This document shows positions 25,902-34,953 of a stretch of 37,492 bases of DNA, piece after piece. How positions within the stretch are numbered: the stretch's first letter is position 1; each line of letters starts with the position of its first letter. The DNA is from Thermoanaerobaculia bacterium. Its GTDB lineage: Bacteria > Acidobacteriota > Thermoanaerobaculia > Multivoradales > JAHEKO01. Under the pieces are notes generated by a model. The model was given only the letters and a program-made list of their open reading frames with translations, made no database searches and had not been told where the DNA came from. The DNA is taken from NCBI GenBank assembly GCA_945787575.1, contig CALZKB010000012.1:1-37492 (forward strand). Reading direction: 5' to 3'. Both the position numbers and the translations under genes were made by a program.

Positions 25902-25925
25902 TCCACGACAGGCCCCTGCCGACGA

Positions 25926-25954
25926 GCGGGCCGCCGCGTCCCCCGGCGGCTCGC
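25926..25954 (+). terminator. Candidate terminator hairpin after the sulfur operon
   Basis: GCGGGCCGCCG (25926-25936) pairs with CGGCGGCTCGC (25944-25954), allowing one G-T pair, around a 7-base loop. It lies 25 bases after the dihaem cytochrome stop and before the ACS gene. No strong T-run follows, so factor-independent termination is only likely. Confidence 0.45.
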
Positions 25955-26001
25955 ACGTCTCAGGGCGTGATCGCGACGCCGGTTGATGGTAGTAATCCAC
26001 C

Positions 26002-28116
26002 GTGAGCGACGTGACGACGCCTTCCCTCGACCCCATCTTCTCCCCCCGCTCGGTGGCGGTCATCGGTGCCTCCACCCGTCGTGATTCGATCGGCTTCGCC
26101 CTCCTCCACAACCTCGTTATCGAGGAGTTCGAGGGTGCTCTCTACCCGGTGAACCCGACCGCCTCCTCGATCCACTCGCTCAAGGCGTACCCCTCGATCG
26201 GCGCCGTCCCCGATCCGGTGGACCTGGCGGTCATCGCCGTCCCCCGCGACGCCGTGCGCGGCGTCATCGAGGAATGCCTGGCCACGGAAGTCCGCGGTCT
26301 GGTGGTGATCACCGCCGGATTCTCCGAGACCGGCCACGAGGGTGCCGTCCTGGAGCGCGAGCTGCGGGACCTGGCCCGCGGCGCCGGCGTACGCATGATC
26401 GGCCCGAACTGCATGGGGGTGCTCAACACCGATCCGGCGGTGCGACTCAACGCCACCTTCTCGCCGACTCCCGCGCGGGCCGGCACCATCGGCTTCGTCA
26501 GCCAATCCGGGGCCCTCGGTGTCGCCATTCTCAACGCGGCGCAGGATCTCGGCGTCGGTCTGACGCAGTTCGCCTCGATGGGCAACAAGGCCGACGTCGA
26601 CGGCAACGACCTGGTCGAGTTCTGGGAAGACGACGAGCGCACCAACGTCATCTGCATGTACCTCGAGTCGTTCGGCAACCCGCGACGTTTCACCGAGATC
26701 GCCAAGCGCGTCGGCCGCAAGAAGCCGATTCTCGTCGTCAAGTCCGGCCGCACCGCCGAGGGAGCCCGTGCCGCCACCAGTCACACCGGAGCGATCGCCG
26801 GCGCCGACGTCACGGTCTCCGCTTTCCTCGAACAGTGCGGGGTGCTGCGCGCCAACACGATCTCGGAGCTCTTCGACATCGCCAAGGCGCTGTCGCGCTG
26901 CCCGCTGCCGGCAGGCCATCGCGTCGCGATTCTCACCAACGCCGGCGGCCCCGCCATCATGGCCACCGACTCGTGCATCAACCTCGGGTTGACGCTGGCG
27001 GAGCTGTCGGAGGCGACGCGCGCAGAGCTGGCGACCTTCCTGCCGGCGGAAGCCAGCCTCGTCAACCCGGTCGACATGATCGCTTCGGCCACCCCCGCCG
27101 ACTACGCTCGGGCGCTCGACCTCGTGCTGCGCGACGAGCAGGTGGACATGGCGCTCGTGATCAACGTGACGCCGCTGCTGTCGTCACCCACCGACGTCAT
27201 GGAGGCGGTCACGCGGACCGCCGGAGAGAACTCGAAGCCGGTCTTAGCGGTGATCATGGCGACCGAGGATTTCTACGAGGAGATGAAATCCCGCTCCGGA
27301 CATCCGCCGATCTACCGTTTCCCGGAGCCGGCCGCCAACGCCTTGGCGCAGCTCGTCCGTTACGCCGACTGGCGCCGCCGGCCGGCCGAGGAGGCGACAC
27401 CCGATTTCCCCGTCGACGACGGCGCGGTGAGCCGGATCCTCGACCCCGCTCCCGAGGGTTATCTCAGTGACGCCGAAGCCTTCCGCGTGCTGCGCCACTA
27501 CGGCATACCGCTCGTCGACGGACGCAAGGTCGACACCGTCGAGCAGGCGTTGGCGGCGGCCGAGGAGATCGGCTACCCGGTGGTGGTCAAGGCGATCGGC
27601 GCCGAGCTGATCCACAAGAGCGACGTCGGGGCGGTCAAGATCGACCTGCGCAGCCCCGCCGACCTCCAACAGGCGATGGCGGAGATCGACGTGGCGCTCG
27701 GCGCGAAGGATCTGGCGCCCGAGGGATACCTCGTCCAAGAGCTCGCTCGCGGCGGGCACGAGGTGATCTTCGGGATGTCGACCGATCCCCGTTTCGGGCC
27801 GCTGTTGATGTTCGGCCTCGGCGGCAAGTACGTCGAGGTGCTGCGCGACGTGCACTTCGGCGTCACCCCACTCAAGCCGAGCGAGGCGCGCGACATGATC
27901 CGCGGCCTGCGCGGCTACCCGCTGCTCGAGGGAGTCCGCGGCGAAGCACCCGCCGACCTGGCGCGCCTCGAGGAGACGCTCCTGAGAATCGCCCAGCTCG
28001 TCACCCGGCACCCGCGGATCCTCGAGCTCGACATCAATCCCTTCCTCGCCGCGCCGGAAGGGGTCGAGAGCAAGGCTCTCGACGTGCGGATCCGGGTCGG
28101 CCCGGCGAGCGTCTGA
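26002..28116 (+). CDS. ADP-forming acyl-CoA/acetyl-CoA synthetase, fused subunits
   Basis: The 704-residue protein has the full set of NDP-forming acyl-CoA synthetase domains. First is a CoA-binding Rossmann domain (about 10-105, SVAVIGAST). Next are two succinyl-CoA-synthetase-like domains (about 150-470) with phosphohistidine His261 in TSHTGAIAGA. A C-terminal ATP-grasp domain (about 480-700) has YPVVVKAIGAELIHKSDVGA and LELDINPFLA. It interconverts acyl-CoA + ADP + Pi with acid + CoA + ATP in the cytoplasm. Substrate range (acetate, propionate, aryl acids) cannot be told from sequence. It starts at GTG 26002, 100 bases after the sulfur operon. Acetyl-CoA so formed could feed the nearby glyoxylate shunt genes. 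Confidence 0.93.
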   Translation: MSDVTTPSLDPIFSPRSVAVIGASTRRDSIGFALLHNLVIEEFEGALYPVNPTASSIHSLKAYPSIGAVPDPVDLAVIAVPRDAVRGVIEECLATEVRGLVVITAGFSETGHEGAVLERELRDLARGAGVRMIGPNCMGVLNTDPAVRLNATFSPTPARAGTIGFVSQSGALGVAILNAAQDLGVGLTQFASMGNKADVDGNDLVEFWEDDERTNVICMYLESFGNPRRFTEIAKRVGRKKPILVVKSGRTAEGARAATSHTGAIAGADVTVSAFLEQCGVLRANTISELFDIAKALSRCPLPAGHRVAILTNAGGPAIMATDSCINLGLTLAELSEATRAELATFLPAEASLVNPVDMIASATPADYARALDLVLRDEQVDMALVINVTPLLSSPTDVMEAVTRTAGENSKPVLAVIMATEDFYEEMKSRSGHPPIYRFPEPAANALAQLVRYADWRRRPAEEATPDFPVDDGAVSRILDPAPEGYLSDAEAFRVLRHYGIPLVDGRKVDTVEQALAAAEEIGYPVVVKAIGAELIHKSDVGAVKIDLRSPADLQQAMAEIDVALGAKDLAPEGYLVQELARGGHEVIFGMSTDPRFGPLLMFGLGGKYVEVLRDVHFGVTPLKPSEARDMIRGLRGYPLLEGVRGEAPADLARLEETLLRIAQLVTRHPRILELDINPFLAAPEGVESKALDVRIRVGPASV

Positions 28117-28153
28117 ATTCCCCGCGCTTCGCTCGAGCTGCTTGCCGACAGGT

Positions 28154-28179
28154 GGCGGCGGAGTACGCCGTCCGCCGCC
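28154..28179. terminator. Hairpin between convergent genes
   Basis: GGCGGCGGA (28154-28162) and TCCGCCGCC (28171-28179) form a perfect 9-bp stem with an 8-base loop. It lies between the stop of the acyl-CoA synthetase (28116) and that of the membrane protein (28273). A two-way terminator is the simplest reading, though no T-run is seen. Confidence 0.45.
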
Positions 28180-28272
28180 GGAGCTCGACGCTACCCGGAG
28201 ACCGCTTGCGCTTCTCGCTCGGCGCGGCGGGTGCAGGTCGAGGCTCGGCCCGCTCGACCAAGATTGCGGAAC

Positions 28273-29322
28273 TCAGTTCCGCAGTATCCGAAAATAGTAT
28301 CTGCCTGCGAGCTCGAGCTCGCCACCTGTGGTCGCGCCACTCAGCCGAATATAGTAGTCGCCGACCAGTAACAACTTGGTCGGCAACGTCACGTCCACGG
28401 CAACCCTGGAATCGAAGGATTCAGCCTGGAGCTTCGCCTGGCTCCACAGCTCATCGCCGGCCGCTTCGTGAAGAGACGCGCGGTAGCTCGCGTAGTCGTC
28501 TACGCCGAGATCGAGAAGCAGTTGAAGCAGACTCGCGTCCGCCGGGATGATCACCCGCTCCGTCTCTCCCCCACCCCGGAGAAGACCTGGTGTAAGCCAA
28601 ACCGAGGCGAGGAATGACCCTAGCCCGGCTTTCCGCGCCAGTTTGTCGCCCGCGGCCCGAACCGCTTCGAGCTCGCGTTCCAGCGAAGCGCGCTGAGAGC
28701 GTTCGGCCAGCAGCTCGACTTTCAGCGATTCGCCGCGCGCTCGTTGCTCGGCCATCTGGCGCCTCGACGAGGCCTCGCTCTCCGCGAGCGCGGCCTGGGC
28801 GGAATGAGCTTGGTCGAGTCTGGTCTCCAGCCGCAGCTTGCCGACGAACAGCCACACGCCACCGATGATGGCTGCGACCAGCGTCGCTGCCAGAGCCATG
28901 CTCCAGGCGGGACGAGCTACCCAAGCCGATAGGTTTCGGAACGGCCGAGACTCCACTGGGCTTACCTCTCCGGAGGACTGAGGAGCCCCGCGTTCCTCGA
29001 GGTAGCTCTTCAGTATTGGGGCGAAGCCCAGCGCAAAGCTCAATGGCCTTCGTCGCCGAGGCGCGCGCAAGAAGTTGTCTTCGAAGAGCCTCCGTTGGAG
29101 TTCACTCAATTCACCCCAGACATACTCATCGATCAGCTCGGCCTCGACGTTCTCCAGCTCGCCTTCGACCTTCTTCGAACGCTCACCCGAAGCCTCCATC
29201 AGCCGGAGCTCGACAACCTCCGCCAGCTGCCTGTCCCCGTCCCCTTGCGAGTCCGGGTCAAAGTCCGTCAGCAGGTAGGCTCTGACCTCCTCGTGAAGAG
29301 CTTCGTTGATCTGTGCCTTCAT
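28273..29322 (-). CDS. Single-pass membrane protein with anti-sigma-like N-terminus, coiled coil and beta domain
   Basis: ATG 29322 has GGGAG about 12 bases upstream. The protein has 349 residues. The cytoplasmic part (1-135) contains LIDEYVWGELSELQRRLFED followed by NFL and APRRRR. This resembles the LxxYLxGELxxxERxxFExHL segment of anti-sigma (zinc-finger-like) proteins, but without Cys ligands. One membrane helix follows (about 139-161). A charged coiled coil (about 163-235) and a C-terminal beta-rich domain (about 245-349, ending YYFRIL) would lie outside the cytoplasmic membrane. It is the last gene of a five-gene unit, 65 bases after an ECF-like sigma factor. The likely role is membrane-bound restraint of that sigma factor, relieved by proteolysis. 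The order of domains is seen; the role is inferred. Confidence 0.75.
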   Translation of the reverse strand: MKAQINEALHEEVRAYLLTDFDPDSQGDGDRQLAEVVELRLMEASGERSKKVEGELENVEAELIDEYVWGELSELQRRLFEDNFLRAPRRRRPLSFALGFAPILKSYLEERGAPQSSGEVSPVESRPFRNLSAWVARPAWSMALAATLVAAIIGGVWLFVGKLRLETRLDQAHSAQAALAESEASSRRQMAEQRARGESLKVELLAERSQRASLERELEAVRAAGDKLARKAGLGSFLASVWLTPGLLRGGGETERVIIPADASLLQLLLDLGVDDYASYRASLHEAAGDELWSQAKLQAESFDSRVAVDVTLPTKLLLVGDYYIRLSGATTGGELELAGRYYFRILRN

Positions 29323-29387
29323 ATTCCGCCCACTCCCTCTCTGATCCACTTCATCCAATCGGTAATGACCCAACACCCCATTTCATT

Positions 29388-30023
29388 TCAATGCTCCTGT
29401 CCTTCCAAGCACCCATGAACGCATTCGCGCAGCTTCGTTCTAATTCGGCAGGTCGCGATCCGTAGTTGATTCAGGTTCCAGTTGTGTTTCTTCGCGAGGT
29501 CTCTGCGATGGTCGATTTTGGCTCTCTTCTCCGAGTGGTAATACTCCAGGATCAGCTCCCGGCTTCCCTTGTTCAATCTGTCCAACTTGTCGAGGCATCG
29601 ATCGAGGCACCGGCTCATGCGCTCCTTGATCTCCTGGTCTTCGAGATCGGTTTCGGCTGCCGGTAGCCGGTCCGGCAGAGGCTGTTCCCGCCATCGCCTC
29701 AACGACTCTTTGAACACCCGGGTGGCGAACGAATAGACGAAAGGAAGAGGGTCGCCCACACACGGTTTTGCGATCTCGTCCGCTTCGCACTTCCTCGCCA
29801 ACCGGTCGAGCGTCTCTTCCGCGAGATCTTCCGGGTCCGAGGAGCCGCGATATGTAAAGATCCGGACGAGACCGGCCCGGATTCTCTGCAGCTTCTCCCT
29901 CGCGACTTCACGATCGCGATCGAGAAAGCGAATCAAACTGGCGTAGGAGTCAGGGGTGAGCTTCTCCCAGCCTTTGGGCCTAAACGACATATTGACCATC
30001 CGTTTCGATGCGGCCAGCTTCAT
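29388..30023 (-). CDS. ECF-like RNA polymerase sigma factor
   Basis: The 211-residue protein has a region-2-like helix, SDPEDLAEETLDRLARKCE (about 62-80), in which DPEDLAEETL is the core-binding motif of ECF sigma factors. A linker and a region-4-like helix-turn-helix follow: LDRLNKGSRELILEYYHSEK, then RDLAKKHNWNLNQLRIATCRIRTKL (about 170-198). It should direct RNA polymerase to a small regulon. The start could be ATG 30023 or the internal ATG 29990 (GGATGG upstream). It lies 39 bases after the TPR-CHAT protease gene and 65 bases before the membrane protein. That order (protease, sigma, membrane protein) suggests control of the sigma factor by proteolysis. Its target promoter is unknown. Confidence 0.85.
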   Translation of the reverse strand: MKLAASKRMVNMSFRPKGWEKLTPDSYASLIRFLDRDREVAREKLQRIRAGLVRIFTYRGSSDPEDLAEETLDRLARKCEADEIAKPCVGDPLPFVYSFATRVFKESLRRWREQPLPDRLPAAETDLEDQEIKERMSRCLDRCLDKLDRLNKGSRELILEYYHSEKRAKIDHRRDLAKKHNWNLNQLRIATCRIRTKLRECVHGCLEGQEH

Positions 30024-30062
30024 GACGCAGCTGACGGTGCCGCCACAAAGATCGCAACTGGC

Positions 30063-33000
30063 TCACTGCCACTCCCCCTGCAGGGTGAACGCGGCCCAGT
30101 AGAAAGGCGAGCGCCACTGAGTCTGACTCCACATCTCGATCTGCGCCCGCCGCAACGCCGCCGGCGGCGAGTCGTTCTCCTTCAGCATCTGGTAGTAGAA
30201 GCGGCTCATCAGCTGTCCGGTGGCCTCATCATCAACCTTCCACAGGCTAGCCACCACACGTCTGGCGCCGGTGTACATGAAGCCTCGCACGATACCTACC
30301 AAACCCTCACCCCGGATCTCCTTTCCCAAGGCAGTATTGCAGGCGCTCAGCACGACCAACTCGACCGGCAGCTTCAGCTGGTAGATGTCATGCAATCGTA
30401 GAAATCCGTTCTGCGGTTTTCCCTGTTCATCGAACAGAGAAAGCACGATGGCCGAGAGGCCAGGATTCTGGTTGTTGATCAGGCCATGAGTGGCGAAGTG
30501 AACGATCCGATACCCGGCGAGCTCGGAGCTCGTTGCCAAGTCGAGGCTCGCGTCGAAGCCCAGCGCTATCAGGCTCGTGCCCGCGGGCGCCGCGGCCACG
30601 ATCGCATCGGCCTCCTGGCGCGTCGCCACCAGTCGTGGGATCCGCAACCTACCGTCCTGAAGAAAGCCGACCTCGCGCAGGGTGCCGGAGACCACGAATT
30701 CCGTCGAGGCAGTGGTCTCGGCGAAATCGGCATCGAGCCGTCTGGTGGATCTCTCCGCTCCTCCGACTCTCGGGTCGTCGAGCTCGAAGACCGGATCGGC
30801 CAGGACCGCCACCGACATCCCTGGCGTCTCTCGCCCCGCGGTCTCTTTCCGCAGGGTCGCCAGGGTCGAAATGGACGGCAAACTCACGATCTCGTGCTCG
30901 ACTGCCAGGGGGACCGGTGCCGCCCCCTTTGATCGAACGGGTAACGCCCCGAAAGGCAGATACTGCAGCGCTCCGTCCGCCACCACGAGAAGCCTCTTTC
31001 CGGCGAATCTCTCTCCGACAGGCCCGATGAGCATCTCGCTCAGGCGTGCCGCCTCGGTCCAGTAGGCGGCGTCGGCGGCCTTTACCCGCCGGCGGCGTTC
31101 GCTCAGGGTCTCGCCGGATACCGGCAACCGCGCCGTTAGAAGCCGATAGACGTTGCGAGCGGCCCGCTCAATCTGGGCACGCGGCGGCAGCTCGTAGGTC
31201 GCGTACCCACTTCGCCACACCGCCCACAGGAAGCTGCGCGTCTCTCCCAGTGCATACTCCAAGAGTAGGGTGTCGTCGTCCAGTACATCGTCCTGGATTC
31301 CCTTCAGGTCCAGGGATCGAGGCTGGCTCAAGGCCGTGACCTCCGGACTCTGGCTGCGGATTCGGGCCTGAAGCTGATCGTAGAGAATCGTCAGGTCTCG
31401 GACCTGGCCCTCCGCCGTTTCCAGCTCACGCGGGTCTGCCTCGCTGCCCATCAGCTCCATCAATCGGTCGGCAGAGGCATCCAGAGTCCGCTTCAGCTGT
31501 CGTTCTCGCGCCCTCAACAGCGGATCCAGGCCTCGATACAGATCGATGCCGGATTCGGCCAGGTTTTCCAGCAGCGACTGCGCGCGCGCTCGCTCGGCCA
31601 CCTGCAGAGCCTCGGCCGCGAGCTCCCGCGTCCCGTCGATCTCGTGGAGGCGCATGAGCACTTCAATGTAGACCTCGTAGTACTTATGAAAGGACGCCAC
31701 GTAGGAGGCGCGTAGACTGTGACTCGCCACCTGCCCGCGCAGCGATTCTGCAATCCGTAGGGCCGCTTCGAGATGAGTCCGCGCCGCCCAGAGATCTCGC
31801 CGCTCCCGCTCGACCCTACCCAGGCCATAGAGGGCCGCTGACTCTCCCTGGCGATCTCGAGCGAATCTGCTGAGGTTGAGGGCACCCAGCAGGTAGTGCT
31901 GGGCTCGCTCGAGCTCGCCGAGCTGAAGATAGGTCCTCCCGATGTCGGCCAGCGTGTCGGCCTCGAGCCTCGGGTCGACGAAGTGCTTCTGGTAGCTCAG
32001 AGAGCGCTGGTAGTGCTCCAACGCCTCATTCAGCTCTCCGCTCGACTGATAGGTCATTCCGATCAGCCGAATTCCGTATGCTTCGGCTCTTCGATTCTCC
32101 AGTTCCCGGCTGATGGCAACCGCTTCCTCGAAGCGAGCGAGAGCGGCGGTGTGGTCATGCGAGGCAAGAGCATTCCAGCCGAGGAACTCGAGCAGCTCCT
32201 CCTCAGCCATACGAAGACCTGCCGACCTGTACAGCGCCAGCGCTCTTGCCCAGTAGCCTCGGGCACTTTGGTTCTCGCCCATCTGCGAATAGACCGAGCC
32301 CAAGCCGGCCAGGGCGCTCGCGCGCCACACGGCATCACCCATCTTCTCCAGTAGCGACAGCGCTCGATTGAAGGCGTTCAACGCCAGCTGAGATTCGCCG
32401 AGGCGGAAGTTCAAGCGACCGATGGCCACCAGAGTCATGGCTTCCCCTCGTCTGTCACCCAGGAGTTCCCAGAGTGCCAGCGCGCTCTCGTAGTGGGCGT
32501 GCGCCCGGTCGAGGTCGCTCAGATCCGAATAGGAATAGCCAAGGAGAAGCAACGTTTGGGCGAGGCCTTCTTGGTCGCCGAGCCGGCGCCAGAGCTCCTC
32601 CGCCCGCCGGTAGGAGCTCACCGCATCCGTCAGGTTTCCTCGATGGTAGTCGACCTCTCCCAGACAGTTGAGCGCCTTTGCTTCGCCTCTCGCGCTCGCC
32701 AGCTCGCGCACCAAAGCGAGCGCCTCCTGACATCGCGTCAATGCTCTCTCCTGGTCACCCAGAAGAACATGAAGCAAGCCAACGTCGCTGAGGAGCTCGC
32801 TCTCGATCGGCCGAGCCCGACCCTCCCGACTGAGCCTCAGAGCGTCTTCATACGCCTTCAACGCCTGGTTCAGATCGCCCGATCGCTCGTAGAGCAGACC
32901 GATTCTCTGACCTGATCTTGCGGCCCCCTCTTGGTCGCCTCTGCGCGCGAAGGCCTCGCGAGCTGCTCGATAGGTCTCCAGTGCTTGGCTTCCAGCTCCT

Positions 33001-33194
33001 TCCTCGTAGACACGGAGCAGGTGTTCTCCTTGCTCGAACACCTCCTCCGCCGATGGTTGCCGATCGGCTTCGGCTGCCGCCTTGCCAGCGAGCTGCGAGT
33101 TCGGCCATGTACTGCCCGAGGCGACCTCGGAGCAGAGCAAGCAGACGAGAACACACATCGCGCTCCCGAGCCGTCCGCTGATTCTTCCGAACAT
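30063..33194 (-). CDS. Exported TPR-CHAT cysteine protease
   Basis: The 1043-residue protein opens with a hydrophobic signal-like segment (MFGRISGRLGSAMCVLVCLL), suggesting export to the periplasm, possibly as a lipoprotein. About a dozen TPR units fill residues 60-520, including GDLNQALKAYEDALRLSREG. After a helical linker, the CHAT domain (caspase-like, clan CD) occupies about 715-1043. The catalytic His is 903 in IVHFATHG and the catalytic Cys is 952 in LVVLSACNTALG; the family block GARRVVASLWKVDD follows. Both catalytic residues are present, so it should be active. TPR-CHAT proteins couple binding on the TPR surface to cleavage of a partner. AGGGG precedes ATG 33194. Neighbours on the same strand are a C11 protease (48 bases upstream) and a sigma factor (39 bases downstream). 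Confidence 0.92.
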   Translation of the reverse strand: MFGRISGRLGSAMCVLVCLLCSEVASGSTWPNSQLAGKAAAEADRQPSAEEVFEQGEHLLRVYEEGAGSQALETYRAAREAFARRGDQEGAARSGQRIGLLYERSGDLNQALKAYEDALRLSREGRARPIESELLSDVGLLHVLLGDQERALTRCQEALALVRELASARGEAKALNCLGEVDYHRGNLTDAVSSYRRAEELWRRLGDQEGLAQTLLLLGYSYSDLSDLDRAHAHYESALALWELLGDRRGEAMTLVAIGRLNFRLGESQLALNAFNRALSLLEKMGDAVWRASALAGLGSVYSQMGENQSARGYWARALALYRSAGLRMAEEELLEFLGWNALASHDHTAALARFEEAVAISRELENRRAEAYGIRLIGMTYQSSGELNEALEHYQRSLSYQKHFVDPRLEADTLADIGRTYLQLGELERAQHYLLGALNLSRFARDRQGESAALYGLGRVERERRDLWAARTHLEAALRIAESLRGQVASHSLRASYVASFHKYYEVYIEVLMRLHEIDGTRELAAEALQVAERARAQSLLENLAESGIDLYRGLDPLLRARERQLKRTLDASADRLMELMGSEADPRELETAEGQVRDLTILYDQLQARIRSQSPEVTALSQPRSLDLKGIQDDVLDDDTLLLEYALGETRSFLWAVWRSGYATYELPPRAQIERAARNVYRLLTARLPVSGETLSERRRRVKAADAAYWTEAARLSEMLIGPVGERFAGKRLLVVADGALQYLPFGALPVRSKGAAPVPLAVEHEIVSLPSISTLATLRKETAGRETPGMSVAVLADPVFELDDPRVGGAERSTRRLDADFAETTASTEFVVSGTLREVGFLQDGRLRIPRLVATRQEADAIVAAAPAGTSLIALGFDASLDLATSSELAGYRIVHFATHGLINNQNPGLSAIVLSLFDEQGKPQNGFLRLHDIYQLKLPVELVVLSACNTALGKEIRGEGLVGIVRGFMYTGARRVVASLWKVDDEATGQLMSRFYYQMLKENDSPPAALRRAQIEMWSQTQWRSPFYWAAFTLQGEWQ

Positions 33195-33242
33195 GGAGTC
33201 CCCTACGCTGCCGGGACGCTTCTCCCTGAAACCTGCCTTCGA

Positions 33243-34925
33243 TTATAAGTCCGGCGGCCAACGAAAGGAGCCGCACCCCGGTGGCAGGTTCTGTGCCGAG
33301 TGCTCTCGATCGGAGGTACCTTCATAACGGCTGCGGGCGTAGCGACTGCGGGCATAGCGACTGCGGGCGTAGCGACTACGCGCGTAGCGACTCCGGGCAT
33401 AGCGGCTGCGCGCATAGCGGGAGAACTCCCTAAGAGCCTCTTCAGACGCAGGCTCCGATAGGTCGAAGTCACGCCCGAGAATCCTCTGAACCATCCCCTG
33501 CAGTGAATCCGAATCCTCAGAATGGGTCTGACTCCGATCAGTTATGCCGTCTCTGGCGTCGCGTCTCGTCTTCTTTAGATATGACTCGACGAAATTTACC
33601 CACTGCGGCGCATCTCTCGCCAGCTGCAAGTTCTTGTAGGTAGGCGAGAGCTCGGCCCAGGGAAAGGAGAGCGCGATCCCGTGGGAGTGTTGACAGGCAG
33701 AGCCGCAGCCAGACGACACCACGACCCATCTCTTCCACTCGTTATCGTCATCGATCGTCTTGCACGCATTGATGACCCGGTCCCAGACCTTTCTGTCTGG
33801 GTGGCCGCTCTCTGGTTTGTGTGATTTGAACTCCCTCTGGAGGCAGATGCAGAGATCGCGCAGGTCGACGAACTGGTGGAATTTGTAGGTCTGTGCCCTC
33901 CAATGTGCAATGAGGATCTGGTCCTCGAACCGCTCCAGAGCGTCCCCCAAAGCCCCTCCCAGTTTGTCGAGCCGCTCTTTCAATATGTCGATCTCGCCCA
34001 GCTTGATCGCTGCCAGGTCTACAGAGCGCCCTACCGAACGATCATAGTCTCGGTAATAGCCGACGTAGCTGTCGACAATCACCTCACCAAGCTCCTCGGG
34101 TAGGAGCGGTCGATCTTCGTAGGAAGCGGCGAGCGCCGCGTTCAGAATCGAATGGTACGGCCAGCCGAAGTCTGGCTCGTAGCCTTCCGCCCCGACGATG
34201 ACCTCGACGTGTTCCCGAACCTCGTAGCAGACTTCCAGCATGTTCATGAAGCAAGCGTCCATTCCCAGGAGATGAATCTTTTCCTCGGGGGTTTGACCGC
34301 GCTGGAGTGCTTCGCGTCGTTTCTCGCAACAGTCGTCGTGCGTTGGCCCATCTTCCTGGTCCACGTACTCACAGTCCAGTGCTATGAGGATACGGGCGCG
34401 CTCAAGTGCCTCGCGTAGCTCGGGGAGCGTCAACGAGTCCTCGGCCGCCTCGTCTTTCAGGAGAAAGTCCTCGGTCGCCCCGCTCCCGTGTCCCACGAGG
34501 AGGATTGCGTACTTGTCGGCGCGACCGTTCTGCTCCTCAACACCACCGGCGGTCTTCTTTGGACTATTCACCGCCCAGCCGACGAAACCGCTAAGCGCCC
34601 CGGGGTTTCCGGTGTTTGTCTCGTCCAGGCGAAGCTGCGGCTCTACCACCAAGTCTTGATCAACGCCGTCGTCTTGATCAACGCCGTCGCTCCCAGCGCT
34701 CGAGGCGGAGGGCTCTCGTCCAGTGATGAGGTAACGTTGGGTGGGGATGCCGAGGCCGCTGGGATCGAGCTGCGCCAACACCCTGACGCGACCCTCCAAT
34801 TCGGTACCGGTACTGCGAAGTTGCTGCAACTGCAGCACCATGTCCTCGGCCAAGCTGTTGTCTCCGGCCATGTAGGCCATGGCGGTCCAATGGGTTTCGT
34901 TCAGCTCTTTTTCTGCTGATTCCAT
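33243..34925 (-). CDS. Clostripain-family (C11) cysteine protease with RYARS-repeat tail
   Basis: ATG 34925 (MESAEKELNE) is chosen; an upstream in-frame start at 35060 would overlap the phosphatase gene. The 560-residue protein has the C11 core. THWTAMAYMAGDNSL at the start is the family opening. Catalytic His146 lies in AILLVGHGSGA and catalytic Cys225 in LLGMDACFMNMLEV. Family members cleave after basic residues, are often zymogens and belong to clan CD like CHAT. No signal peptide is visible, so it is probably cytoplasmic. Two oddities: a duplicated GVDQDD unit (about residues 81-91), and a tail at 502-534 made of six SRYAR repeats. That Arg-rich tail could itself be a cleavage or nucleic-acid-binding segment. 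It is the second gene of the unit, 28 bases after the PP2C phosphatase. Confidence 0.9.
   Translation of the reverse strand: MESAEKELNETHWTAMAYMAGDNSLAEDMVLQLQQLRSTGTELEGRVRVLAQLDPSGLGIPTQRYLITGREPSASSAGSDGVDQDDGVDQDLVVEPQLRLDETNTGNPGALSGFVGWAVNSPKKTAGGVEEQNGRADKYAILLVGHGSGATEDFLLKDEAAEDSLTLPELREALERARILIALDCEYVDQEDGPTHDDCCEKRREALQRGQTPEEKIHLLGMDACFMNMLEVCYEVREHVEVIVGAEGYEPDFGWPYHSILNAALAASYEDRPLLPEELGEVIVDSYVGYYRDYDRSVGRSVDLAAIKLGEIDILKERLDKLGGALGDALERFEDQILIAHWRAQTYKFHQFVDLRDLCICLQREFKSHKPESGHPDRKVWDRVINACKTIDDDNEWKRWVVVSSGCGSACQHSHGIALSFPWAELSPTYKNLQLARDAPQWVNFVESYLKKTRRDARDGITDRSQTHSEDSDSLQGMVQRILGRDFDLSEPASEEALREFSRYARSRYARSRYARSRYARSRYARSRYARSRYEGTSDREHSAQNLPPGCGSFRWPPDL
33328..33420 (-). 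repeat. 15-bp tandem repeat coding for SRYAR units
   Basis: Six 15-base units of the form CGRCTNCGSGCRTAG (plus strand) run from 33328 to 33417, with a partial seventh. Units differ at third positions and two others, so the array is not freshly slipped. In the C11 protease frame each unit gives Arg-Tyr-Ala-Arg-Ser. Copy number may vary between strains. Confidence 0.95.
34654..34689 (-). repeat. Perfect 18-bp tandem duplication in the C11 protease gene
   Basis: TCTTGATCAACGCCGTCG occurs twice in a row (34654-34671 and 34672-34689). It encodes a duplicated Asp-Gly-Val-Asp-Gln-Asp unit in an acidic loop ahead of the catalytic His. The copies are identical, which points to a recent event. Confidence 0.95.
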
Positions 34926-34953
34926 AGCTCTTGCGCCTCTAGTTGGGTTGACG

